Source: Gymnopilus junonius
Lineage: Eukaryota > Basidiomycota > Agaricomycetes > Agaricales > Galerinaceae
NCBI GenBank assembly: GCA_015501075.1
Contig: JADNYJ010000249.1
Location: forward strand, 1-51,091
Length of the DNA stretch: 51,091 nt
Direction: 5' to 3'
Made by a program: the position numbers and the translations under genes. Below are positions 1 through 10,566 of the stretch, piece after piece (position 1 is the stretch's first letter; every line of letters begins with the position of its first letter). The notes beneath the pieces are model-generated. The model searched no databases, had not been told where the DNA came from, and was given only the letters and a program-made list of their open reading frames with translations.

Positions 1-128
1 TAAGTAAATCACTCCAGAAATTAACTCAGCGTGATCGCTGTAGGACCTGAAGAGCCTTTAAAAAGGCGAAAGTGGATGGAATTTGTCCCCAAGTTCCCAC
101 TTGTCCGTAACAGCCCCCCGGCCTTCAG

Positions 129-791
129 TTGCAGAATACCACCACCACCCTAACCCTTTTACTGCAATCGACTCAACTTGAAAAATTATTATTTGACCCA
201 AGGAACACCGATAAAACTGCATTGTGTAATATGCTGGATGCAATCAGCCCAATGCTAAAGCATCTCGTACTTGGAAGTGAAAGCCAAATATCAGCGGAAT
301 GGAAGTACCGGTCAGAACACATTACCTCATACTCCCTCTTCAGATTTCCGAAATCCTCTCAATTCAATGTGGAGTGGCTCATGGTGGACAGTAATGAGAT
401 GGCACCCGTACTTTTTCCTCATCTGGAAAAATTCGAGTCAGCTTTCAGTTTACCCTCTGATGAAGCTCTCTTTAAATTTATCACATCAAGGAAGAATCCC
501 GCGCGCGCCCAAGGTGTTTCGGAGTTGAAATTTGTTCACATGTTTTTCCAGAGGATTCCGCAGACCGATATTGCACAAGAGATAATTAGGTATCGAGAAG
601 ACCAGCGAGCAAAGTGTGGGGTGGAGATTTGCGATACTGAGTTGAGGCTGAGCTATGAATCAGCTAATCTTTTTGTTCAAAGTTCTTTGTTGCCATCTTT
701 CTCATTGGAACAAGGCAGACCTAGTTGGGGTTATCCAGATATTGATATCTCGGTGAGGAGCATAACTATACCTCATATTTTCATATATTGA
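129..791 (+). CDS. F-box/LRR-like protein, 3' exon (5' end outside window)
   Basis: Open frame of about 220 residues ending in TGA at 789-791. It begins directly after a splice acceptor (ccttcag at 122-128), so this is a downstream exon and the gene start lies in or before the first 128 bases or outside the window. The protein has the leucine-rich, irregular pattern (MLKHLVLGSE, FPHLEKFESAF, GVSELKFVHMFF) typical of the C-terminal half of Agaricomycete F-box/LRR-like proteins, which act as substrate receptors of SCF ubiquitin ligases. No F-box is visible because the N-terminus is missing. Assignment to this class is by composition and style, not by a diagnostic motif, so the exact family is uncertain. 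Confidence 0.5.
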   Translation: MQNTTTTLTLLLQSTQLEKLLFDPRNTDKTALCNMLDAISPMLKHLVLGSESQISAEWKYRSEHITSYSLFRFPKSSQFNVEWLMVDSNEMAPVLFPHLEKFESAFSLPSDEALFKFITSRKNPARAQGVSELKFVHMFFQRIPQTDIAQEIIRYREDQRAKCGVEICDTELRLSYESANLFVQSSLLPSFSLEQGRPSWGYPDIDISVRSITIPHIFIY

Positions 792-1544
792 TGTACAATT
801 CAATTTAGTGCTTTCCCGGATAATCCAGCTACAGGTACAAACTGCAATGGGGATGTATACAAGTTGTATTTATTTCCAGACGACGCGGCACATATTGGTA
901 GCAGAGCTGGCTCATACTCGAGATAATGAGGAACACTGATGAAAGATATGTTGCATACTAAGTATAGCGTGAAGAATACCAATTTGGGGCGAATTGAAGC
1001 TGGCGTTGCACAATGCTACTTTTTTTCCCTTACCTAAAATGAAAAAAAAGAGTAACCAGACTGTGAACGAGCATCAAGGAAATGATAAGATTCTGAATGC
1101 ACTGGATTATATTTTGAGTTTGAAATGCAAGCAGAAATAGACATTGACGTTGACGTTGCTAATGGACCCTGACCTCAAGACAGAAGGAGGGACGAGCAGC
1201 ACTAACACTCTTGGGTAACTTGAACTTGTAATTGCATTAAGGTATTGTTGCTGCACCGATACCTATCTCGACCTTCAGATCGAGGAATGAGGAGATATCC
1301 AGCTCCGGAAACAGCATTCACGCTTACAGTTTAACATCACGATCAGCAGTAGCAACATTGTCCTCTTCGACGAATACCGGCCCATCCCCTCGGTCCTCCT
1401 CTGCCTACACCGAGAGAAAAGAGAATGCACTAACCTTCTTCATCCCACCCGCATCCCACTCGGCCCTATCAACAGCCATAACCGTAAACTCATCCGATCC
1501 CTGCATCGACGCCACTCCTCCTATTATTCCTCTTTTGGTATCCA
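792..1544. other. Intergenic, no gene recognised
   Basis: About 750 bases with no coding exon I can support. The open frame on the plus strand from 1358 overlaps the antisense of the DUF6534 gene's last exon and is read as a shadow. The stretch serves as the 3' flank of both neighbouring genes, which converge here. Confidence 0.5.
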
Positions 1545-3257
1545 TCATATCCATAGTAGTAGCAGTAGTAGCAGTAGTAGTGGTGGTAATCTCACCACCC
1601 TTCCGCCTCGGAATCCGAATATCAGACGAAATCGTCCCAACTCATCTTGCTTCCCTCCTTTTCCGATTCCGGATGGACTGAGGAGGGGCACACGGGAGTT
1701 GAGCAAGGCCATCATTGTGGTGGAGTATACTTTTGCGAGGATGCCGGAGCTGGTTTGGAGGTAGGCTACTGTTGGTCTTGGGGAGGGGGAGGAGGATGAA
1801 AAAGAGGAGGAGGAGGTGAGGAGGGATAGAGTGAAGTTGATGATGGTAATTGTTACCACATAGAAGTGTTCAAGGATTCAAGAAAAGAACGAGTGGGTGA
1901 GTTGATACTTCTGGAAGTATCAGATGGATGGAGTAAGACTGACCCATTAACGTTCCGGTTTCAGTGATCACTTGGATGAGGTTCTTGATGACCTTGTGGG
2001 CACTGTTCCATTGAGTGGTGGCACCGGATAGCTGGAAAGCGTTATTAATAAGAAATAGGTGATGAAATGAAATGGGCGAATGAACCAACGTATGAGATGA
2101 TCATAAAACCTGCGATGAGTATATCGCATACAAGCTACGCTCCATTCCATATCTACCCGAAAAAAAAGGAGGTGAATGACGAGCAATTCAAGAAGAGTTT
2201 ATGAGTCAGGGTGGTTCCGAACAGTATGAGAATGGAACGGACGGACGTACCCAAGTCGCGGTATAAAACTCCCTCCCGAAGAGATTGGTGAGTAAATGAG
2301 CTTGATGTGCGATGACGCCTGTAGCTATCCCTCCTCCTAGTTGTGTGAGTGCGAGCTGTGTGAGGTTGAGTGTCAGTATAGTTTGGGATTGGATAAAGAG
2401 GTAAGATAACTGACGACAGAGATGCAGTAAGGCAGGATTCGTGAGCCTGGACCTGGGTCTACAGTGCGGATATGATTGGCATAGAAGAACTGGACGATAC
2501 AGGCAACTATGGGTCAGAGGGACAGGTTAGTTCCGCTCGGGAAGACTTCGGGAAAGGAGGGATGAAAGGAATTGACGAGATCATAAAGAGATAAAGGAAC
2601 GTAAGGGAGTAAATCTAAGTCGAGGACATCAAGAACTTCAAGGATATCGGAAGGAGAGAATTCGAACGAAAGAATGGGCAGAAAGAAGGTAATTAAAGGA
2701 AAGAAGAAGCCGTGACATACTCAACGAACTCAACACGAACCCCGAGAACCACATCGTCTCCTCATTTTCCACCGCATCCACTTGTCCATACCCCGGTCCA
2801 AAAGCACGAAAGTTGGATTCGGTGATGAGGAAGGTCTGAGCGACTTGGGCGAGGTAGGCGGTGTACACGAGGGCTTTCAGGCCGCGGGAGTCGTATGGGA
2901 ATTCAATGAAGAAGAGATCTGTTGGGGAAGGGAGGGAGGAGGGAGGTATGTGTGTTAGGGGGTTAAAGAGAGGGAGGTACGGAAGGAGGATGGGGAAAGA
3001 GAGGGAGGGACGTACAGACTTGAGTCGTGAGCGTGCCGAATAGTCCCCAGTGCAGGAGGTAGCTGACCACCTGGAGTTGTGTTCATAGTTTGTTACATAC
3101 AAAACAAGTTTTATCGATCACTTACTAAAGGTCCCACACTACGAGCGCGAAGAGGGAATAAAAGGAGCCCAAGTCAGTGCTGGTTCGACCTTGGCGAGGT
3201 GAAATGAATAAGCACTTACGTCCTGACAATATCCAGAGGAATGGACGGCGAAGACAT
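1545..3257 (-). CDS. DUF6534-type seven-transmembrane protein
   Basis: Multi-exon membrane protein of a family expanded in mushroom-forming fungi; function not established. I start at ATG 3257 (MSSPSIPLDIVRT), followed by introns and conserved exons: SYLLHWGLFGTLTTQ, FFIEFPYDSRGLKALVY, TFLITESNFRAFGPGYGQ, CIVQFFYANHIRTVDPG, an Ala/Gly/Thr/Leu-rich helix (LTQLALTQLGGGIATG), and a terminal segment KVYSTTMMALLNSR. This last matches the family's usual ending, in which the last helix is followed by a short Asn-Ser-x-Leu-x-x-Leu-Asn-Ala/Ser-Arg motif. The tail is low complexity, with a run of Leu encoded by a (TAG/AGC)-rich microsatellite near 1555-1590, and stops at 1545. Exon borders are consensus-based; the exact border near 2640-2720 is unsure. 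Confidence 0.75.
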
Positions 3258-6200
3258 GGTCGATAAGCGAGGATGACAAGACTAACTGGCAACAGGACCA
3301 ACCTTTCCGTCATGACGGATTTAAAGCTTAAACCAAGGGTATTATTTTTGTTTCTCCATCACAATAATCCTGATCCTGATCCTGATACTGCAATACATGT
3401 TAATCAGATTCGGTAGGATTCGAATTCTTCCACACGTACGGATAGTAGAGTATGGTGTGACGGCAAAGCCGAAATGTCTCACTTAGACACGGCCCCGCTG
3501 TCTTCTGGATGACGTTTGGTGGGAAGGACGTCGACATATCAGACGAAATGAGGGCTTTCAGAATGTAGGGGATTGTGAGTTCTGCTTTTGAATGCTGATC
3601 AAATTCAGATGAGGCCTTTGAGAGTTGATCTAGATGCACGCAAAAGGAAAAATGATATTCTTAGCAAAGCGTCATGATGGGCGAAAGGATAGAGTAATAA
3701 GCTTAGATTTATACAATGAATCCGCCATTAAAGGAACATAATGTTTTAATGGTGACGAATATCATGGCGCCCAGTAAGACCTGAGATATTTCGTCAGTTG
3801 ATTAGAGAAGCATAGTACTCGACGTCCCTCCTACAGAGCAAACCTTGATATTATCAAAACTCGCGACACATGCCGGGTAAGGAAGAGCTGCAGCTAAACT
3901 TGGATCGCACTCGCCCCTGGAACCCGACAGGCGGAAACGTGATGAAATGAAAGGAGAGGTATGGGAAATTAAGAGACCATTTGATATGTCCTGGAGAAAG
4001 CGAATTGGAGAAGGCAGATGAAATGAGGAGGTCGAGAAAGAGTTGGGATCCGGGAATTAGTCTGCCGAGTTGCGCCGGTGCCGAAAATAGAGGTCTTTGC
4101 CACACATGATCAAATACGAGCTCATCATCATCGACGATGTCGATGAACACGCTGCCTCCGACGTCAACGCTGCCTTGCTCTCTGTCCTCGATACCCACGA
4201 TAATATTCGCCCTCTGCTCCTCTGTGATTAGTACCATGCTCCACCAAGCTTTTCTCCAACTTGTGCTACCGTCGTCGTCGACTTCAAATGCGACAGTAAC
4301 TTACACGAGGGACTCGAGAGGAAACAAAGGTGCATCCTACGGCTCATATCTATTCACCTCAATGATACTAACCTGCAGATCCTTTACAGGCGTGAAAATT
4401 TTACCCCATCTTGAATATACTTAATGCTAGACAACGTGAGGAACACTGACAGCTGGAAAACAGCCGCTGCTGCTGGCCACTTCGACGTTCTATATAGTTC
4501 GTGGATTAACAGGTGTGTACACCAATTGCTGTTTAGTTCTGTCATTTTATGCCTGATCATCGTCTGCTCAGCTTCTCGATGTCAAGTCGGCTTAACCAGC
4601 TGAGCGATTGCATCCACGCAAGAGATTGAGGGTGGCTCCGACATGCACTTCCACCTCATTCAGCTCCAGCTGCCGTTCACCCGAAGAAAAAATTTCCGGC
4701 GTTTTCCCTTCTCGCCGAAGCAGCACCCACACGTTCCTCAGAACCAAGCCATCCACCATCCTCCTGCACATTACCATCGTCCCGGCGTAGTCGTGGTCCT
4801 TCAGCCAACGTCTCAGTCAAGCACATTCCTCTCCTGCCGCGTATGAACTCGACTATGAAGAGGGGAGGAAAAGGGGCGGTCACATCTCGCGTTCCCTCCG
4901 TTCTTCTGGAGTTTAGGCTTATCGACATCAATTTCTATAAAGTACAGGTATGCTTGCCACTTTTCGCCTTCTCTGTATCGTTTCCTCTCGCGACGTTGAG
5001 CTGAGTCATTCGATTCGCAGACTATCTTATATCCAGCATTCAGCCGACTCGGAGGGCTCAAATTGACTTTGCCAGCACATTGACATTCCCCATCGCATAT
5101 CCCACCGCTGCTGCCGCCACAAGCACAATTTCCACTTCACACATCGAGTCCAGATGTCCCACTCTCATCTTAACCCTTCCGCGTTGGCGACTGCGCCCAG
5201 GCGAAACCTCAAGGCGCGTCCAGCTGTCAACGTAGATCGTTTAACAGGATCTCAAGTTCCAGGAATCGCAGAGCGCGCTGGTAATTGAAAATTTCAGAGA
5301 AGAGCACGGAGATGGAGAGGAGGGCGTGGTGTTGGCCACAGGAGGATTTGGCGAGAAAAGAGAAGGGTTGGGGGTTTTGGTGTGTGCGGGTCGGGTCGGA
5401 GAGTACCCAAGGCCAACGGCGATGTTGACGTCAACATTATTATCATCGCCGCTTCTAATCTACTCAGCAACATGGTGCTGGTTCCTGTCCTGGCCATCCT
5501 ACAGCCGTATTCGTTCCCGGTCTCAAATGCCAACTCCGTCCGCTTGCCGTCCACCTGTACGCTTCCTCAACCTCCTGTTCAGCGTCACCATCACCCTAAA
5601 TACGACCCTCACCACCACCCTAGCTCTCACCGACATCCTGGACCCTATTCTCATAGCACCGAACGTCCCGAGGTCAATGCGTACCGGCGCAGGCGATTTT
5701 GTTCAGACTCACAGTCCCAATCACGGTCACGCATGCCAGCACGCCAAGCCGTGGTATTGCAATCCAGCGTAAGCGTAACACCCGCTCGTTGTGCTGCTGC
5801 TGGATTTGGTCCTGGTATCCCTTGATTTCTCAACTCTAGACTCCCGTGAGCAAGAGCTCCCTGCCCCTCCTCCGACCGTGATTTTCACCCTCTTCAGATA
5901 TCTTACATATGAGTTGAGCAAAAGGCGGGGTTTTGACGATGTTCGCGTGCTGACAATCGGCTCCAACAGGCCCGCGAGCTTTGGCATTCAGTTCAGTCGA
6001 TGTCGACTGCGAAGAGAAGAGTTGGGGATTATCGGAGGTGGAGATGGAGATGGAGATGTAGGTGGTTCAGTTTGGAAGGGTATCACGGGTGGCGGTTTGG
6101 GGTGGCTATGTTTGGTTTTGGAGGTGATTTTTGGTGGTGATGCTAAAGGAGATGAAGGAGATGGTGATGTGGATGGTGATGTGGATGTGAGCATGGATAC

Positions 6201-7480
6201 GCATTGGAAGACGCGGTCGTGCTTCTGGCTCAGGATGGCTGCGTCATTACGGATCAGGAGGAGGAAGGGCGCATGACCGCATATGGTTGCTTGGGTGTAG
6301 GTGCAGTTCGTGTGCGGGCTTTGTATTCAAGAATCAAGTCGAAACACGATCGAGGCCAGGCCATGGGCGTATGAAGACGCTGGCACCGTGTAATGAAGCG
6401 TGAACCCCTTCATCCCCAATTGGCGCTGGCTAGAGGAGCGTCGCAGTCGCAGACCAGATCCATATCTGGATTGGAAGATGACGAGAGGGGCGAATTCGGC
6501 AGCGGCAGTAGCGTTAACGTTGCGGGTAGTTCTGCTTCTCGGGTTGTAGGAGGCGCGGGTGAGGACTGCGGATGAGTGACGAGGAAAGATCCTGAACGCC
6601 TTTATTCTCCAGGCTCCTCCGAGCTCCCGCCACCTTTAAAACTCTCTTTTGAACTTTTCAAGGATTCCGACTTTGCTCCAGCTGGTAACTCCGCTTCGGC
6701 CCAGCACCACTCGAAATATTAACTATGACAAGGATCTTGCAACTGAGGGATCCTCTCATCTGAAAGAACAATACCTCTTGAGATGAAAATTTCGATTGAT
6801 CGGACTCCAGGGATTTATACGTGACGGACGGATACTTTACGTACCTTTCACGCCAGGAGACATGCCCATGATGAGAAGTGAGAAGGATGGACGGATGCCG
6901 CTGCTACTGGTGTCGTAGCGTAGGAACGCTTCCATGCAATTCAGGCAACTGCTCGGAAGACGTCACTTGCTTGAGTCTCGATTGCCGGGGTTTGTGAGTG
7001 CGGGTCGTAGGCACCATTGGCGTCTTAATTATGCCCAGGATCGTTCCAGTGCCGGTGTGCCTAAGCACAGAATGAAATTTATTTCTTTTAAATTTGTATC
7101 CAACTTACGTGACACAGAGATGAATATAATTCAGGTTCACTTTGACGTCCCTTTATATATATTTATTTCATCCACCAGCGCTTCATCTTCTGGCAAGCCT
7201 GACGGTAGACATTAAAGTCTCCATATTTAAGGTTCCTCTTTGCCCACAATGACAGCCTCCGCTCGGCTCGAAGGATATATTGACCTTGGCCAATATATCA
7301 ACGTTCTATTGAAAAATGATAGACTTAATAAGAGCGTGCATGTTTCGACAGATATCTATGACTATATATGATGTTCTAGTCAGTGGAATGTATAGAAGAA
7401 GGACGAGAGAAAAAAGATCTATGTACACAGTAAAATATATCAAGAAAAGATCAAGATGCCTACGGAGCAAACGTGAAGAA
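3258..7480. other. Unassigned low-complexity stretch
   Basis: About 4.2 kb in which no gene could be recognised. Open frames are short and rich in Ser, Pro, His and Arg, and long runs on opposite strands mirror each other, as expected from biased composition. Simple repeats are visible: (GGAGAT)-like units at about 6039-6058 and (GATGTG/GATGGT) units at about 6150-6195. Short coding-like segments (for example about 4107-4228 plus, MIKYELIIIDDVDEH...) could be isolated exons but cannot be joined to anything convincing. I see no transposon termini. Confidence 0.35.
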
Positions 7481-8905
7481 CTAACCGCAAATGTTGCAGG
7501 ATGGCAGGTACAGTAACTCGCATTCCTCGACAGAAGCTAGCGAATTCCTCGCCTTCTCGAAAAATTTCTTTCTATCCAAAGTTGTTGACGGTAAAGTTAA
7601 GGACAGATGGTTGATAGGAGGTAACGCCGAGGAGTGAGCTAAGGCATTGCGTGTTCTGGCCATATCAATTACCGGAATGGGATCAATATTGGCAGTCAGG
7701 TCCACGGCCGTCAATTGAGGAAGGAGCTCGCCTCTTGCGATTTTATCGAAGGTGATTGTGTAGATCCCAATCCCAATTGAAAGATGGAGCTCTGTGAGCC
7801 TAGGCATTACACTGAACAATGGCTCGATATTGTCGGAAGGAGCTGAGAGACAGAACAATCCATGTCCATGGAAGGACGCGGGGGAGTTATCTACAGCAAA
7901 GCTTGATAGACGCAGCTTTTTCAGTAAACCCGCAGAAGATGTTAGTAATTCTAAATAATGGCTTGTGTTCCATTTGAACGGCAGGACTTTCTCTGCACGT
8001 TCGACGCAAAGATCTTGGATGAGAGGAAAGCGGAAGTAGAGGATGAAATCGGGATCGGCACTCGAATTGATGAGAAGGAGATGAAGAGTAGAAAGGGAGG
8101 ACATGACAACTGGTGCGGTGTAGCGGTAGTGAGTGCGTCCGAATAAGGAGTCGATAAGATCAATATAGAAGTCGACGTAGAAATGGGCGTCAATGAGAGA
8201 ACCGCGTGACAAATCCATGATGCGGAAAAAGACGCCGGGAGAAATTGGGGAGGTATCCAGGTCTAATGATGTCAAATTCGAATACGGTAAGTTGAGTTCG
8301 AGTGGGCTTATACCATTGAAGATCCGACAGGTCACATTCCTAAGTCGTGGAAGGGATGCAAACGTCTGAAAGTTGGAGACATCCTGAGACGTGAAGGCCG
8401 AGTAAGGGTGAGTGAGGGTATTAATGAATGCAATATCAAACCCTTCCAATGATGAGAAGGCGCCCTTCTGTATCCCGAGGAAAAAATTTCGGTTTTCATT
8501 GCCATTGAGAAGGCATCGAATAAATTTGATACGGTCGATGTAGGGGCTGACAATGTCATCGATGATACTGATTCGACCACCACCGAACAGATTATCCTTC
8601 AAGGTCATATGGTCTTCAATGCCGATGGTGTTGGGAAATAAGAATGTAAGTGCATTTGAGCCACTCCAGCCAATGATGTAGTGTAAAACATCGATCTGCA
8701 GGCGCGGCTGGTGGAGAAAACATGCAGAGAAACTATAACTGTCCCAGAGGCATGGAAGAGAGAGCATAGCATCACGCCAGACTTGGCACACGTGAAGGAG
8801 ACGAATATGAGGATCCGTAGCTAGAATCGGAATCGGAATCGTTTCGCAGCATATCGTCAAAAATACAGTGATGAGGATGTTGGGCTCGCGCAGGGCATTA
8901 ATCAT
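7481..8905 (-). CDS. F-box/LRR-like protein
   Basis: Uninterrupted frame of 474 residues. The N-terminal part (residues about 30-60: ATDPHIRLLHVCQVWRD, followed by LPCLWDSYSF) matches the Agaricomycete F-box signature, in which a Val-Cys-(K/R/Q)-x-Trp-Arg motif is followed by a Leu-Trp segment. This part binds Skp1 in SCF ubiquitin ligases. The rest is a series of irregular leucine-rich units (LPRLRNVTCRIF, LPYSNLTSLDLD, MPRLTELHLSIG) that would form the substrate-binding surface. The first helix of the F-box appears short, so an additional 5' exon upstream of 8905 is possible. Start chosen is the first ATG of the open frame. No frameshift or stop interrupts it. Substrate is unknown; such genes are numerous and fast-evolving in mushrooms. 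Confidence 0.7.
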   Translation of the reverse strand: MINALREPNILITVFLTICCETIPIPILATDPHIRLLHVCQVWRDAMLSLPCLWDSYSFSACFLHQPRLQIDVLHYIIGWSGSNALTFLFPNTIGIEDHMTLKDNLFGGGRISIIDDIVSPYIDRIKFIRCLLNGNENRNFFLGIQKGAFSSLEGFDIAFINTLTHPYSAFTSQDVSNFQTFASLPRLRNVTCRIFNGISPLELNLPYSNLTSLDLDTSPISPGVFFRIMDLSRGSLIDAHFYVDFYIDLIDSLFGRTHYRYTAPVVMSSLSTLHLLLINSSADPDFILYFRFPLIQDLCVERAEKVLPFKWNTSHYLELLTSSAGLLKKLRLSSFAVDNSPASFHGHGLFCLSAPSDNIEPLFSVMPRLTELHLSIGIGIYTITFDKIARGELLPQLTAVDLTANIDPIPVIDMARTRNALAHSSALPPINHLSLTLPSTTLDRKKFFEKARNSLASVEECELLYLPSCNICG

Positions 8906-10463
8906 AGCTGACGAAGAAATGGGATGCGTTAATTGAATGAGTAATATTGCGAAAGTTATGTCAGCGTACCGGAAGTCATGCAGTGTGTAGTATAAAGGTC
9001 GGTGGTGTATAGAAAATAAATCTTGAGGAAGAACGAGGCGGGGGATTGGAGAGCGTCACTGTCAAAGAGGACGCTTTATGCTCCTTGAGGTGAGACGATC
9101 AGCCGGTTTGCCAATACCGTAAATTGGATGGATGGAATTGGAGCTATGTCACAAGTCCTGGGCGAAGGGTGGGCTTTCTCCGTTCAGAGCCAATTAACCA
9201 CATGCAATTCAAGTTGAAACTGCCTCGATGTCTCTCACTTACGTGAAAAAATAAGATTTTTCAGGGTAGAAATCGGTCGTACGTGAATCTTCTTGAAGAT
9301 TTGTTTACAAAACTTTCCATATGTAGCTCCAGAACGTATGTTCATGCCTTGAACCTTCTATTTACAGAAAACATAATACACCTTCCACTAATATGAAAAA
9401 ATGGCCTACTCTTCGCGCAATGGTCATGTTGGGCTGAAGAGCTAATTACGTCGACGTTGTCACCTTTGTAGATAAGATCAGAAGTGCATGGGGTGTCTCA
9501 AAACCTTGATCTTCACGAGCTGCCGCACTTCTACTCATGCCAATGATATAGTGCTAACCAAATGGATGTTCCAGCCACAAGATCATACACATAAAATGCA
9601 AAAGAAAGAGACAACTTTGCTAGATTTGCCATTACTCGGATGAAAAGGTGATCAACTGCCACAATTTCATTTCGGCAGCCTATCAAACACGTAGCTTTAT
9701 CTCTTGCTAAGCTATCCATGTTGAAAAATATACCTGTGTTCCAACCTCGAAAAAGTCAAGTGCGATAGTTATCAAACCCTCCGAAGACTCTTTACCACGA
9801 GGCGGCATGAGGCTTGAAAATTAGACAGTGTGTGAACTCGAATTTACGATAACGTTGAAGGAAACATGTGTCTATTCTAAAGTCATTGGCCTATAGACTC
9901 GAGAAGACAGGTTGAAGTAAGACTGTGATTCCAGATTGAGGGGGCGATACAAAACCCATGTCGACTTGGAGTCAGAGAAAGAGTTACGGAAATCAAGTAA
10001 AGTAAAACCTTATATGAAGGTAAAAATGACATAGAGAGGGGCGGAAAGCGCGAAGCGACAATACGGAGTTCGATCCGAATGAGTCTACATGGGAGGACGA
10101 GAAGCGCCAATCGAAGTCCAATTTCGAAAAATCGAACCAGACAATCAGCCGGATATTATGTAGACCTATATTAGGAGGCAGCTAGTATTCGATGCCCTAC
10201 AGGACTGCACAAGGTTACTTGAAGGGTCAAAGAGTCACGAACATTGATTCGGAAGACATCACAATGGGCAGCTGATGTTACGGCTGCGATACCGGGTAGT
10301 TTTTTATGACATTACATGCTGGTAAATTTCGGGTCACTCCATCATACTCAGTCGAAGAATCGAAGATGCCATGGGCTACCTAGCAGATAAAATGTGAACT
10401 TGAGAATATATGCCATACTCTTCAATCCAAATACTGTACTTCTCCCTCACACTCGCCATACTC
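8906..10463. other. Intergenic, nothing recognised
   Basis: About 1.55 kb with only short open frames on both strands (for example 62 codons at 9531-9719 minus) and no similarity I can name. It probably holds the promoter of the F-box-like gene, whose start is at 8905. Confidence 0.4.
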
Positions 10464-10566
10464 CTACTCCCGCATAGGTGCAAACGGAGTCACGATATCG
10501 AGGCGTTGGAGCATCAGGCATGTGGCACGGATGATCTTGGCATCCGGGTTAGTTGGGAATCGATGT
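10464..10566 (-). CDS. Putative last exon of an unrecognised gene
   Basis: Reading the minus strand, a consensus acceptor (gaatag) is followed by 33 codons and a TAG at 10464-10466. The translation begins HRFPTNPDAKIIRATCLML and ends TPFAPMRE. The composition is that of a folded protein rather than chance reading, but I do not recognise the family and could not find the upstream exons between 10.6 and 11.1 kb. It may be the remnant of a decayed gene in this repeat-rich region. Confidence 0.3.

Noticed and set aside
5294..6276. Several 80-160 codon frames as genes
   Set aside because: Frames open on both strands at once with Ser/Pro/His/Gly-biased composition from simple repeats; no motif and no consistent splice structure.
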